A stretch of DNA of 64,000 bases from Fomes fomentarius (Eukaryota > Basidiomycota > Agaricomycetes > Polyporales > Polyporaceae), in NCBI GenBank assembly GCA_022606135.1, contig JABYQN010000001.1:3906001-3970000 (forward strand), given 5' to 3'. The notes below the pieces were generated by a model, which was not told where the DNA came from, searched no databases, and saw only the letters and a program-made list of their open reading frames with translations. Made by a program: the position numbers and the translations under genes. Shown here in pieces: positions 11,440-22,600 of the stretch; the first letter of the stretch is position 1, and the number at the start of each line of letters is the position of its first letter.

Positions 11440-11815
11440 AGACATGAATGCCACCAGAACCAGAGGGGAACGCACAGATGGGAACATGCAGAACCAGACA
11501 GCAACACGCATAACCACACTGGAATGCGCAAAACAGACTGGAACGCGCAGAGCCAGATCAGACCGCGCAGAACCAGACTGGAACGCACAAATTCAGATCA
11601 GACGGGAACATGCAGAACCAGACAGGGATGCACAGAGCCACTCTAGAATGCCCAAAACCAGACCGGACCGCGCAGAACCAGACCAGAACATGCAAACCCA
11701 GACGGGGATGCGCAGAGTCACACCGGAATGCGCACCACCAGACTGGACCGCGCAGAGCCAGACAACAACCCGCAGAACCAGACAGATACGCGCCACTCCA
11801 CACATGGCCGGGTGC
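11440..11815. repeat. Minisatellite, unit about 19-21 bp
   Basis: Imperfect tandem copies of GGAACGCGCAGAACCAGAC with substitutions and small length changes, roughly 17-19 units. Three overlapping reading frames stay open only because of the repeat, so no gene is called. A related array in the opposite sense lies at 47,760-48,000. Confidence 0.75.
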
Positions 11816-11999
11816 AGAACTGAGCGAGACCATTCCCAGACGTGACTCGACTTGGGACGGCGACGAACTGCCCCAAGCCTAAATCAACTAGTCGGAGGGC
11901 AGTCAAGTCCGCACGGCTCTGCTCCAATGGGACTCTGACGTTGTGACTGCACGGTTCTGACGACACGGACAGCCATTGAAGTCGTGCATTTGCTGCTCG

Positions 12000-14900
12000 T
12001 CAATCAGGATGAGGGTATCTAAGACAGGAAGTGCGATACGGTCGCAGTACAGTATGATTGACTATGCCTGTGATGACGTAGTGAGTTATGGAATAGACAA
12101 TAGACCACATTAGCAGACACACCCTGTCAAGAGAACGCACGACAATACACTCTTCACCAATGTCGGTGGGCATGTATGTCAAGGCTGCGAAGTGGGCCTG
12201 AATGTCTTCCAGGGCGAGAACTCGTGGGGTATGTTCAAATCGGTCGTAGAAAAGCCATGTGTCAAGATCGTCGTACTTTCGAAATGGATCAAGGGGGATG
12301 TGTGCATTCGATAATGGGATGTACTCATCCACAATAAAGAAGGGCTGTGAGATCTGTTTGCCACTCTGGATGCGAGGGTGCAGTACAATTTCCCGTATCT
12401 GACCGGCTCGGGGAGTCCGCGAATCTTCATCACCAGGAGCTCGGAAAGTGATGAATGAATTGCGTAGCTGATTTCGCTTCGTGCCAAACCTGACACCCCC
12501 GTGGTCAAAACTAGGGAGATAGTTGACAGCGTCCGGAAGGCCTGGGTGCTTGTCGGAGAGATCGAAGACAGAGGAGAAGCAAGGGCCTACGAGAGCCATA
12601 ACTCGAGCCAAGAGTGCGTCATAGATGTCGCGAGGAAGATCACTTGCAGCTCTTTCTGAGTGGGCTGGAAGCTTGGGTGCGTCTTCTGGTGCGAATGGAC
12701 GTAGACTTGATAAACGAGGATTGCTACGTGCGGCATCCCAGAATGCCTTGTTGTACGACTCGACCATTGCCTTGAAGGGGGCTGCGTCAGGCCACGTTGT
12801 TGTCGCCATCATTCAGCGGAGCTTAGCGCCGATGTAGAAATATCGCATGAATGTCAGTGGCATATCATCTGACCAAGAGTCAGTGTGGTGAATCGGGAGC
12901 TCATGCTATGCGAGAAACATACTAGTCTTGCTATTGGTATTCAGGTTCTGTATTATACTGTTGAACCGTTCGAATGGGAAAGCCCACCAAGCATGCACGG
13001 GTCCAAAGAGCTCCAGGCATTCTTTGAGGTGGAGAGAGAGGTGGTGATTGGGGATGAGGTTATGTTGGAAAGTGGTGGTGAGCACGTTGAGGTAGTTGTG
13101 CATGTAAGTATCGAACTTCGCAGCCTGTTCCATATCCATCGTTCTTCGCGTAGCCAGATCTACAGTACGGACTAGGTCGAGGAAGTTGTTTAGGAGAGTT
13201 GTTTGCCTCTCTGTCGCTGCTGGCGAAACCCATCGCCATACAAGGGTGATGACAAGATTTACCAAACATCCAGTGCACCACTGATCTGCCTTCAGTTTTT
13301 CATGAGAAGGGCTTCCGAAGTTCTTGGGGGCACGTTGCATCCAGGAAGGGAGGTGTGTACTCAAGATGTCTGCGCAGACTTGCTTAAGAGTCTCGTGATC
13401 GAGTATCCGGAATTTGGAGATGTCGTGCTCATCTCGAATGAGTTGGAAGTCTCGAGTCGACTCTTGAAGCACGGGTGGGAGCCAGATGTCGCGCTGCTTT
13501 TCGTTCCACTAATGCGGATCTGTGAGATGAATGGTCTCCAACAAGCGAAGGCATAGACGTACCCATGCCAGAAGCGCATCGACATAGTGCCGTTTGGTGA
13601 ACCCTCCTCCGACCGGTGGAACACCATTCAACTCTGCTACAGCAGCAATATACCCCTTCCGTACTCGCATGAGCTTTTTGCTTTCACCCTGTCGAATCCC
13701 CTTGACAACAGTCTCCAGCCACTCCTGTTGCTCCTCTGGCGAGTGAGGCTCTACCTTACGATAGTCAGAGGACTTGTCCTTGATGTCAATACCCCAGAAA
13801 TCCTGACAATGATGCCGAAGCTCTCCCAGAAACAAGTTATGCATAGAATCGACCAATGCGAAGCGCGTCGGGTCCCAGTACGGTAGGCGAAGGAGCTCGG
13901 ACCATCGGACACCGTGTTTCTTGAAGTGCGCTTCCCTATCATCTTCGGACCGGGAGTCCTTCCACTCCTCCGCCAGAGTGCGATGCTGACCGCGCAACCG
14001 GCGAGACCACTTCGATCTGTCCAGTTGTTTGATCTGTTTGCGCTCCAGCCGGCAGAAAGAGCAAAAATGATTCGAGCTGTGACCGGCAAACCCGGCAACC
14101 TTCCTCAAAGCAGGTAGGTCACAAACGAGAGGGATGATCGCTGCACGGATGAGAAGCGACGGTTGTTCCTGGTCCAAGGCGGACGTCGCGAAGTGAATCC
14201 CGCGCGTCCATAGGACAGCTAGTTCGTTGACGAGGGGTCGAAGGAAATGGTTGAGCTCGTCGAGCTCGGCTGAGGGCTCGTGTGGGCCGGGTATGATACC
14301 AGCTAGATATATGTTCTCCAGACGATATCGAATATCTGGAGGAAGGTTCAGGCAGCACAGATATATACCACCAACGGAATGCGACTTCCCCGCCTTCTTG
14401 TTACCAAACGGATTAAATCAATCGACGAATAGTGAGAACACAAGATGAACGGAGCCATCCGGCTGCGTAGAGAAGGGTGTTTTCCCGTCAGGACCCTTGA
14501 AGTCTCGGAGCAGGGGAGCATCCCAGATGTCCTTCCATCGCCCATTTGAGTGGACATCCGGATGCCAAGCTTGTCGCGCGAGGGCCACAAATTGCGGCCG
14601 CTGGAAGACCTGAGCAAGCCAGAGGTGCATGGAATGATAGGGGAAGAATTGAATAGGTTGATACTCAATTTGCCCGCCCTCAAGCTCCTTCCGTGTAACC
14701 AGTGGCTCCTTGCATAAGCTCCCGTCGACGTGTCGGAAGTTGCAGCGATGAGGATAGGGATCGTGGGGCTTCTTGTCGTTGGGAGCATGAGTAGCATGAC
14801 ACTTGGGACACACTGCGTACCGGATGATAATAGGCTCGAGAATCAGCTTGGAAATCACAGTTCGGATATCTGCCGGGATAGCGTTGACCATGTCGAGTTG

Positions 14901-16045
14901 AATATCGGTCAGAGCTGTAGGCAGGAAGGAACTGTTGGACCACATGAACGCGCCAAAGAGCATAGCCTTGAGCGCAACAAGAAGGAAAGCGACATCAAGG
15001 TGTGCTGCCTCAGCCAGCGCATGAAGAATGATGGCTAGGAACAAGGCAACCAGAAGGAAAGGCTCTAGTGTCCTGGCCCGCGAGCCCAGCACGACAACTG
15101 TACGAGATGATTGTAAGACAATTGCGAAGACGGTCATTATCATGAAGCCCTATACTCACCATCGCTACGCCTGATATGTACTGGGTGGGCATTTGATGAC
15201 GAATTCTTGAGAATGCGCGCCAGGAGGAAGTCCGACCAGGCATCATCCCTCATGTCATTCAGGAGTGATATGTTCCCTTGGGCCGTCTCAAGCAACACCG
15301 ACCTGCGAGAGTCGAGGTCCTTGTCACCAATCGGCTCGAGGGCTCGAAGGGACTTGACCAGATGGTCTAAGTTGCTGCGAACACTCAAGAATCTTCCATT
15401 GTCTCCTTGACCACCAACTGGCTCTGGAACAGGATCGGTCTGCTTGATGGTGGATGCAGTGTGGGAGAAGTCAAGATGGAAACCAGTGGGAGGTATGAGC
15501 TTGCGATAGGCGTCGAGACTCGACTGGATACCGCCGAGTACCCGCAATCGTGTTTTACATACATGCTGCCATATGCTGAGGACATCGTTTGAGTGAATTT
15601 TGGGGAACATTGACATACCTTTGTAGGTGATGGCCCTGTTGCTTCATGTACTTCTTCAGGGTTGTCGGGGCTACCAGAAGCTAGCGGTGCCTGCTACCAG
15701 TGGATGTCAAGGTTTGGAGTACTAAACAATGACGGTACTACTTACCTCTTCTACCAACAGTCGCTCATCCTCTCCTAATTCTTCAGGTCGGACTGGCAAC
15801 AATTCCTGGGGCTGTGAAGAAGACACAGTCGCAAGAAGTATAGCATTTGCAGTAACTGCCTCTGCCGCGACATCATCCGCGAGTCGATGCTTTGCAACTG
15901 TTGAGGCCTTCGCAAATAGTTGTCCGTCGTGCTCGACACCATCTGCATCCAGCCAATACTTCTCTTTGCATTTGCGGCAAGTACAGAGATGTTTGCCGTT
16001 TGGTATGAGCTCCCTAGGGACCTGGCGACCCTCCTGGTCACACAT
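12000..16045 (-). pseudogene. Tnp2 (CACTA/EnSpm-like) transposase gene, two internal stops
   Basis: Multi-exon transposase of the Tnp2 family common in Agaricomycetes. Start ATG 16,045 (MCDQEGRQVPREL), then a CX2C zinc-binding start (CTCRKCKEKYW). Next come the CPKCHATH and CRLERKQ finger-like motifs, the SLFVD(W)FNPFGNK signature, the conserved DPTRFALVDSMHNLFLGEL segment and the C-terminal FPFERFN region. Introns with normal GT-AG ends sit near 15,745 and 15,145 and at about 13,510-13,567 and 12,910. Two tryptophan positions are now TGA: 14,418-14,420 (VD-stop-FNPFGNK) and 12,813-12,815 (KLR-stop-MMATTT). Each fits a single G-to-A change. No terminal inverted repeat starting CACTA was found by eye. 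It is probably no longer active but is still well preserved. Confidence 0.8.
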
Positions 16046-16363
16046 CTTGGGCCAAATACGCCGATCTCTGCAGACGAGGGTACACGGCGAGGCGCAACGT
16101 GGGGGTAGAGAAGGATTGGCTGCAAAGGAGTGATGGGGAGATAAGAGCGACTCGTACGTGAAGGATCACTGACCTTACGGAAGTTGTTGCGTGGTGTTGA
16201 AGCGCGTACTTAGCAAGGACGATCTCTGGATAGGAGGCTGTGAGTCCGTGTGGGACCACGCTGGCTTTTGGGTCGAATCATCTCGGCTTGATTATCACAA
16301 GAGAACATTCATACAATTGCATGGTGCAGCATGAGATCGGCAGCGCAAGGGACAAGACGTCAA

Positions 16364-18978
16364 TCATCCACGCATCGCAGCCTCCCAGATCGGATGGTTG
16401 CCATATGATCCATCCGTATCCACACGCTCCTGATCACCCCAAAAAGCCTGCGCGAGATAGCCCATAGTACAACATATGATGTATACAGAGACACACTGTC
16501 CGAGCGCAGCAAACTGTAGGAGTATCAGCTGAAGTCGTGCGACTGCTGGCTCACTGTGACATACCTTACTCTGGTTATTTGTGGGCTTCAACTTGAAAAC
16601 AGGCCGGTATACTCCGTGCTGATGCTGGACCCGCAGCCCTTGAGCCTTGGAATGACACATTAGACAGGATCATGTGGCAGTGCGTGAGCTGGACTTACTA
16701 CAAAGTGTGCAAGTACAACAGTCCCACACATGGTCGCGAAGTCAGCCGTTGCGGTGCCATACAACTTGCCTCCAACAGAAGGATCAGCCAGGGCGGAAGA
16801 ATGGTCCATCCTAAGTTGGACGGATCGTGGAACTATAGACTGCAGCGGCATAGAGTCAATTTCGACACAACATAGACCAGCATTGGAATTCAAGTGTACG
16901 AACCATGACATCCTTTGATTGTGACTGTTCATTCTTGGGTACTGATGCGGCGAGGGCGGACCGAGCAATACTTTCTGGTGAGGACTGTCCAGAATCGTGA
17001 GGGGTAGATGCCACGGTGGCGGTATTGTTGTTCTGAGTCCGCTGATCCTCCGACAGACGTGGGTGCGTGAGCTAGTTAGCTGCTTATGAGACATGGACTA
17101 GAGTGACAGGAACATGTTCACGCACCACAGGGTTTCCCGGCTTGGAAGAGGAGCTCTTGGAACACTCTTCCCAGGACATGCTGGTCAGCACGTCTGCGAG
17201 TGACGATTCCATGTCGTCGTCGCTTTCACTTGCAGTCGGCAACATAGGAGAGTGGAGTGCACTCGGAGATAGCAAACATTGGTCGTATGGCGAGGATAGA
17301 AGCGAGGGCACATCGGAGAGGGTCAAGGGATTGGGGAATTGGAAAACGTAGCTAGCTTCAGCGCCCTGCTTCTCCTTAAGGATTCCACGCAAATGGGCAA
17401 CGCTGCTTTCGAGGCCCTCAAGAGCTCCATCAGTCTTTGCAGCCCATTCTTGGATGGAGCTCAAGACGTCGTTGACATCGTCAACGTTCTTCTTTGCACC
17501 TCCTAGCTGACTCCCAAGTATACGGGTTTCCAGCTCTAGCTTTTTGAACTTGTTCCGCAAGTCTTGAATGTCGTCAGAACACTGTGTACGGAAGTTCTCT
17601 ATGGAGCGGTGCTCCCCTTTCAGAGCTCCTGAGACTCATCAGTCGATGTAGCTCATGACATTGCTTCAGTGCTTACCTTGAGCTCGACGATACGATAGTT
17701 TCACAGGACGCAAGGCAATCTCACACTCGCCCTTCACTGATGTAAGCTCCTCTTCCAATTGTATCATACGCGTATTCACGGCCTTCTGCTTCTGATGTTA
17801 TATTGTGACGGGACATAAGTGCATGTACACTTACCAAGGAACGTTGGTTGGCAAGTACTGCCTTGAAAAGTGCCGCACTACAAGCATTCGCCTCTCCTAG
17901 TTCCTTCAGGGTGTCTGCATACTCCGCCTCCCAGTGGCTCACATCGTCTTCGCTGGGAGTCTCCCTGTACGACAGGTAAGACAAGGTGGCAGTTGTGAAC
18001 TATACTGTCCACACACCTGATCTTTGAAAGCTGCTCCATGGCTGGGACAGTATATTGGTGTTGGAGTGGCGTGTGGCCATTGACCACTGGCACTGCCTGG
18101 AGGCAACTCGTCATGCGTTCGTTCTGAGGGTGCTCGGAAAGAATGCGATAGACTGTGTTTTTCAAGATGGTCGGTCTGTGTGCAATGTAGGTGGCTCTGG
18201 TATACGTGGCGATGGACGACTCTTGATCCACCGCAGCTTGAGCGGTGGAGGTCGCACCAAAACCTTTGTGATAAAATTAATGACATCATATTAGATAATT
18301 AGCAAGGTCGTCCCGAGTCCCTCAAGATACTACGACAGTGTGCTAAGTACAGATAGACCTGGATTTAGTCGCATGGAAAGAGAGTATTACAACCGATCTG
18401 ACAATCCATGAGCAGACAGCTTATATGAATTATGTGACACACCTACTTTCAGCCCCACGGCGAACATAATACTCGGAGCGCACCCACGATGGAGTCTTGC
18501 GCTTCTCTGACAATGTCAGCCGCCTCCCGTCCTTGCGCTGATATCCTATGTTCACGGGCTTCCAATACGGGCCCGTACCCTGGTCGTCGATCCAGAACCA
18601 GAGCTGCGACTTCTTCGAGTGCGTGATTTGCCAATGATAGAAGAGGTCACCAAGGGTAAGCTCGTCTTGGACGAAATCCGGTGGGTGTTGTATGGCAGAT
18701 GTCCCTCGAGTCTCAAACCAGTGCGTCTTGATGATTTCCTTTGGATCCTGGCTGTCTGGCCGCTTGTTTGTGATCCTAATCAAAATCTTGAACAGGCTGT
18801 CAGCGTTGAGGCTATGCAAGTATACATGCAGACTCACCAAGGGCACACTATCTTGATGTCCGAGAGAATGATCTCCATGACCAGAATTCAAGGCTCGTGT
18901 AGGCTCAAGACCTTCGTCTTCCGAGACTGCCGAGGCGCTTGATCCTGCCTGTGTAGCGTCCACGTTGTCATCTGCCAT
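16364..18978 (-). CDS. Unrecognised multi-exon gene upstream of the transposase (accessory?)
   Basis: Start ATG 18,978 (MADDNVDATQAGSS). The first exon is acidic and Ser-rich and ends at a GTGAGT donor near 18,838. The second encodes a folded-looking part with LGDLFYHWQITH, SQLWFWIDDQG and GRRLTLSEKRKTPSWVRSEYY. Later exons (about 18,260-17,090) encode helical and coiled-coil stretches: QESSIATYTRATYIAHR, HWEAEYADTLKELGEA, LRNKFKKLELETRILGSQLG. They end in an acidic Ser-rich tail (SESDDDMESSLADVL). Exons below 17,084 are uncertain. It runs on the same strand as the Tnp2 gene, so it could be the second gene of a CACTA-type element. That is inference, as no domain is recognised. Confidence 0.45.
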
Positions 18979-19013
18979 GGACGAGTCCTCATGGAAGAGA
19001 TCGGACGTCCTGA

Positions 19014-19467
19014 TGTTGACTGCAGTGTGCCTCAGAGCAATCACAATGGCCTATGTCGAGCTCTGTGAAGTCTGATATATTGCAGAAATAATACTACCCA
19101 CCTATGTCGAGCTCTGTGAAGTCTGAGAGACACCAGAGCTCGACACAGCGACTGTCTACGGCGCAGGAGCGCGTGGGAAACAACTGTACAGTACTTCCAA
19201 ACATGGGAATCAACAAAACATACAAAAGCGCTCAAAGAAAAATTCATGGAGGGCGCAGGAGTCAATGCACGGGCTAGCGCTCTTAACCGAGGCGCGGGGC
19301 GCCCGTCGCGACCCTGTGTGAATATTTGCACAGCCACAGGCCGAATAGGGAAGGAGGGAAAAATCGGCGAAGATAATGGTGCAGTGAAGGAATTAGGGAA
19401 TGTGTGGAAGGCTGAATGAAAACAAACCATGGACTTGGCTAGGGCACAAGACCCATGAGGTCCAACA
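19014..19467 (-). repeat. Copia-1 LTR, long form (3' LTR of C)
   Basis: 454 bp with TG..CA ends; followed on the right by CTCCCCCCTGACC, the complement of the polypurine tract. Confidence 0.93.
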
Positions 19468-19646
19468 CTCCCCCCTGACCAGTCAAGTCCCCAGTCCAAG
19501 CATCTTCACCATCTCCAGCACCTTGGGCTTAGGCAGGGACTTGGTGAGGATGTCCGCCGGCATGTCTGAAGTGCGGAGGTGCTCAATCTCAATCCGCCCT
19601 TTTGCTACTTCGTCCCGCAGCCAGTAAAAGCGCAGATCGAGGTGCT

Positions 19647-22600
19647 TCATGCGCCCATGGTGCTCAGGATTTTTCGCAACAGAGAGGGCGGAGAGGTTGT
19701 CGATGCGGAGGAGACATCAAAGCCAAACTCCGTGAGCAGGTTGCGAAGCCAAAGCATCTCCTGGCCGGCGGAGACCGCTGCAACGAATTCCGCCTCCGTG
19801 GTGGACAGCGCAACAATTGTCTGCAGACGGCTCGACCAGGAGATCGCACCAGTACCCATCTTGATCACATAGCCAGAGGTGGAGCGACCAGTGTCAGGAC
19901 AGCCAGCATGGTCCGCATCGGTGAAGGAGGTGAAGAGCTCAGCGTCGGGCGAAGGGGAGTAGGTGAGCTTGTAGTCAAGAGTGCCCTTGATGTAGCGGAA
20001 GAGGTGCTTGACCGCCTTCCAGTGCGTCATCCCGGGATTCTGGGAAAAACGCGCAAGGTTGCCCACAGTGCGAGAGATGTCTGGGCGCGTCGCTACAGCA
20101 AGATAGAACAGAGAGCCAACAGCCTGGTTGTAGGGGATGTCCTGCATGTCGCGCGCATCAGCTGGCGACGAGGGAGCCATCTCCGCACTGAGACGGAGGC
20201 CTGGATCCATGGGAGTGCCCACCGGGTCACAGTCTGCGAAGCCGTAGCGTTCGAGGATGTCAAGGGTGTACTGGCGCTGTGAGACGGACAGGGAACGCGT
20301 CGAGCGGTCACGCTCAATCTTGACACCCAGGAGCCAGGATGTAGGACCGAGGTCTCGCAATTTGAAGTGCGCGCGGAGGTCGTCCTTGACACGCTGGATG
20401 GCCGCTTTGGACTTGCCAGCAATGGTGATGTCGTCAACAAAGACAGGGATGATAAGACGCACTCCGTCGCGCAGATAGACCCAGACACTGTGCTCGCAGA
20501 CCAGGCGCGAAAATCCGAGCTTGAGCAGGACCTCGTGCAGCTTTTCGTGCCAACAGCGGCCAGCCTGCTTGAGGCCATAGAGGGCCTTGCGGAGGCGCCA
20601 CACCCACTGCGGAGTCTTCTCCTCGAAGCCCTCAGGCTGCTGCATGTAGACCTCCTCCTTGAGCTCGCCGTTGAGATAGGCAGAGGAGATGTCCACAGAC
20701 TCGAGTTCGAGGTCTTCGAGCGCAGCAAGAGCAAGGATAGCGCGGATGGAGGCCCACTTGGGTGTAGGAGCAAAGGTCTCGTTGTAGTCAAAGCCAGGGC
20801 GCTGGGAGAAGCCCTTTGCGACAAGACGGCCCTTGTATCGCTCAATGGAGCCGTCCGCATTTCGCTTGACGCGGAACACCCAGCGCGAGCCAATAGCTTT
20901 GCGACCGGGCGGAAGCTGCACAAGCTCAAAGGTGCCGTTCTCGACAAGGGACTGGATCTCGTCCTGCGCAGCCTTGAGCCACTTGTCGCGCTCGTCCGGC
21001 GGAAGCCTCATCGCATCAGAGATAGAGCGCGGCTCGCCATGCTGCTCTTGCGCTGCCTTGAGCGCATGCTCAACCACAGACTCGAATGCGACCTCCAGTG
21101 CATCATCATATGACAGGAAGTCATCGCGCTCACCAGTGTAGACATGCTCAATGCCCGCAAGCATTGCCTCGACAGTGCACTCCAGTCCATCCTCGTGATC
21201 ACGTCCGAGGAGGTCAAGCTCATCGTCCGAGGATGTTGGAGACGGCGGAGGCGAAGGAGAGCGGTATGCGCGGAACTGGACTGGGATTGGGTCAACTGGT
21301 GCGTCAATGAGCGGGTCTGGTGAAGGCGAGTTGCGCTGTGGAGTGTTGTCGCGCTCAGAGGGCTCTGGAGTGGGAGCAGGTGACAGAGTGTGGATGCGGA
21401 GGCGCTGCGGTACACGGTTCTCTCGCTCAAGCTGCTGGTTGTTCAGTGAGCCTGTGTAGCGAGTGGAGCGCGCTGGGAGCTTGCGTGCGAGCGCAGGATA
21501 TGGCCTGAAGCCACCATGACCATCCGCTTCATGGTGGGCGGACGGCGCGCCCGAGCGAGATGCTGGGCGAGGTGGAGGTGCAGCGCGCGGCGCAGGAGGC
21601 ACAGGAGGTGCTGGAGGACTCGGACTGCGTGGTGGTGCATCCGGGGATGGTGCGCGCAGCTCTGGAGGTGCAGGCGGAGCATTTTGCGGTGCAGGAGGTG
21701 CGGGCGGAGCGTTTTGCGGTGCAGGAGGTGCAGGAGGTGCAGGATCATCTGGATCATCTCCCCCCTGATCGTGCAGCTCTGGCACATCCTCAGTGTCGTC
21801 GGGCGCGTCGTCTGCATGCTCTCCGTCGCTGGGGATGTCCACATCGTCCAGAGGGAGTCCAAAGACATTGATAGAGGGCGAGTTACCAGGAAAGCAGCGC
21901 TCGTCAAACACAGCATGCGAGGAGATGAGGAACTTCTTCGCAGCTGGATCCCAGAACCGCCAGGCTTTGGTGCCCTCAGGATAGCCAACAAAGATGCATT
22001 TGCGCGTGTGAGGCTGCAGCGCTTTGCGGTCCTTCTTGCGCACAAGCACATAAGCCAGGCAGCCAAAGACGCGGAAGTAGGACACATCTGGTTTGCGTCC
22101 GTCGCGTTTCCAGGCAGTGTAAGGGATGCCGCCGCCCAGCGCAGAGGTAGGCATGCGGTTGCGAGTGTGGACAAAGGTAGAGACGGCGTGGCCCCAGAAC
22201 GACGGAGGCAGCTTGGCCTGAGAGAGGAGAGCTGTTGCGCCCTCAGCAATGGTGCGGTTTGCTCGCTCCGCAACACCGTTCTGGTGCGGCTCGTCTGGCT
22301 CTGTGTGCTGGCGATGGATGCCGTGCTCAGCGCAGAAGTCAGCATACTCCTGGCCAATGTACTCGCCGCCCTTGTCATCGCGCGTGGCCTTGATTCGCAG
22401 ACCGAGGCAGTTCTCAGCATATGCTTTGAACACCTTGAACGCAGCAAACGCGTCGCTCTTGCGCTTCAGGAATGCTATGGCCCAGAAACGCGTTGCATCG
22501 CACACAAAAATCATCCAGTATAGATGACCTTCGGGCGTAGCGACCGGGAGCTTGCCCTTGAGGTCGGTGTGGACCAGGGCGATGGGAACGAGCTTCCTGG

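Noticed and set aside
11831..19013. CACTA terminal inverted repeats for the Tnp2 element
   Set aside because: No pair of CACTA-started inverted repeats seen at either side.
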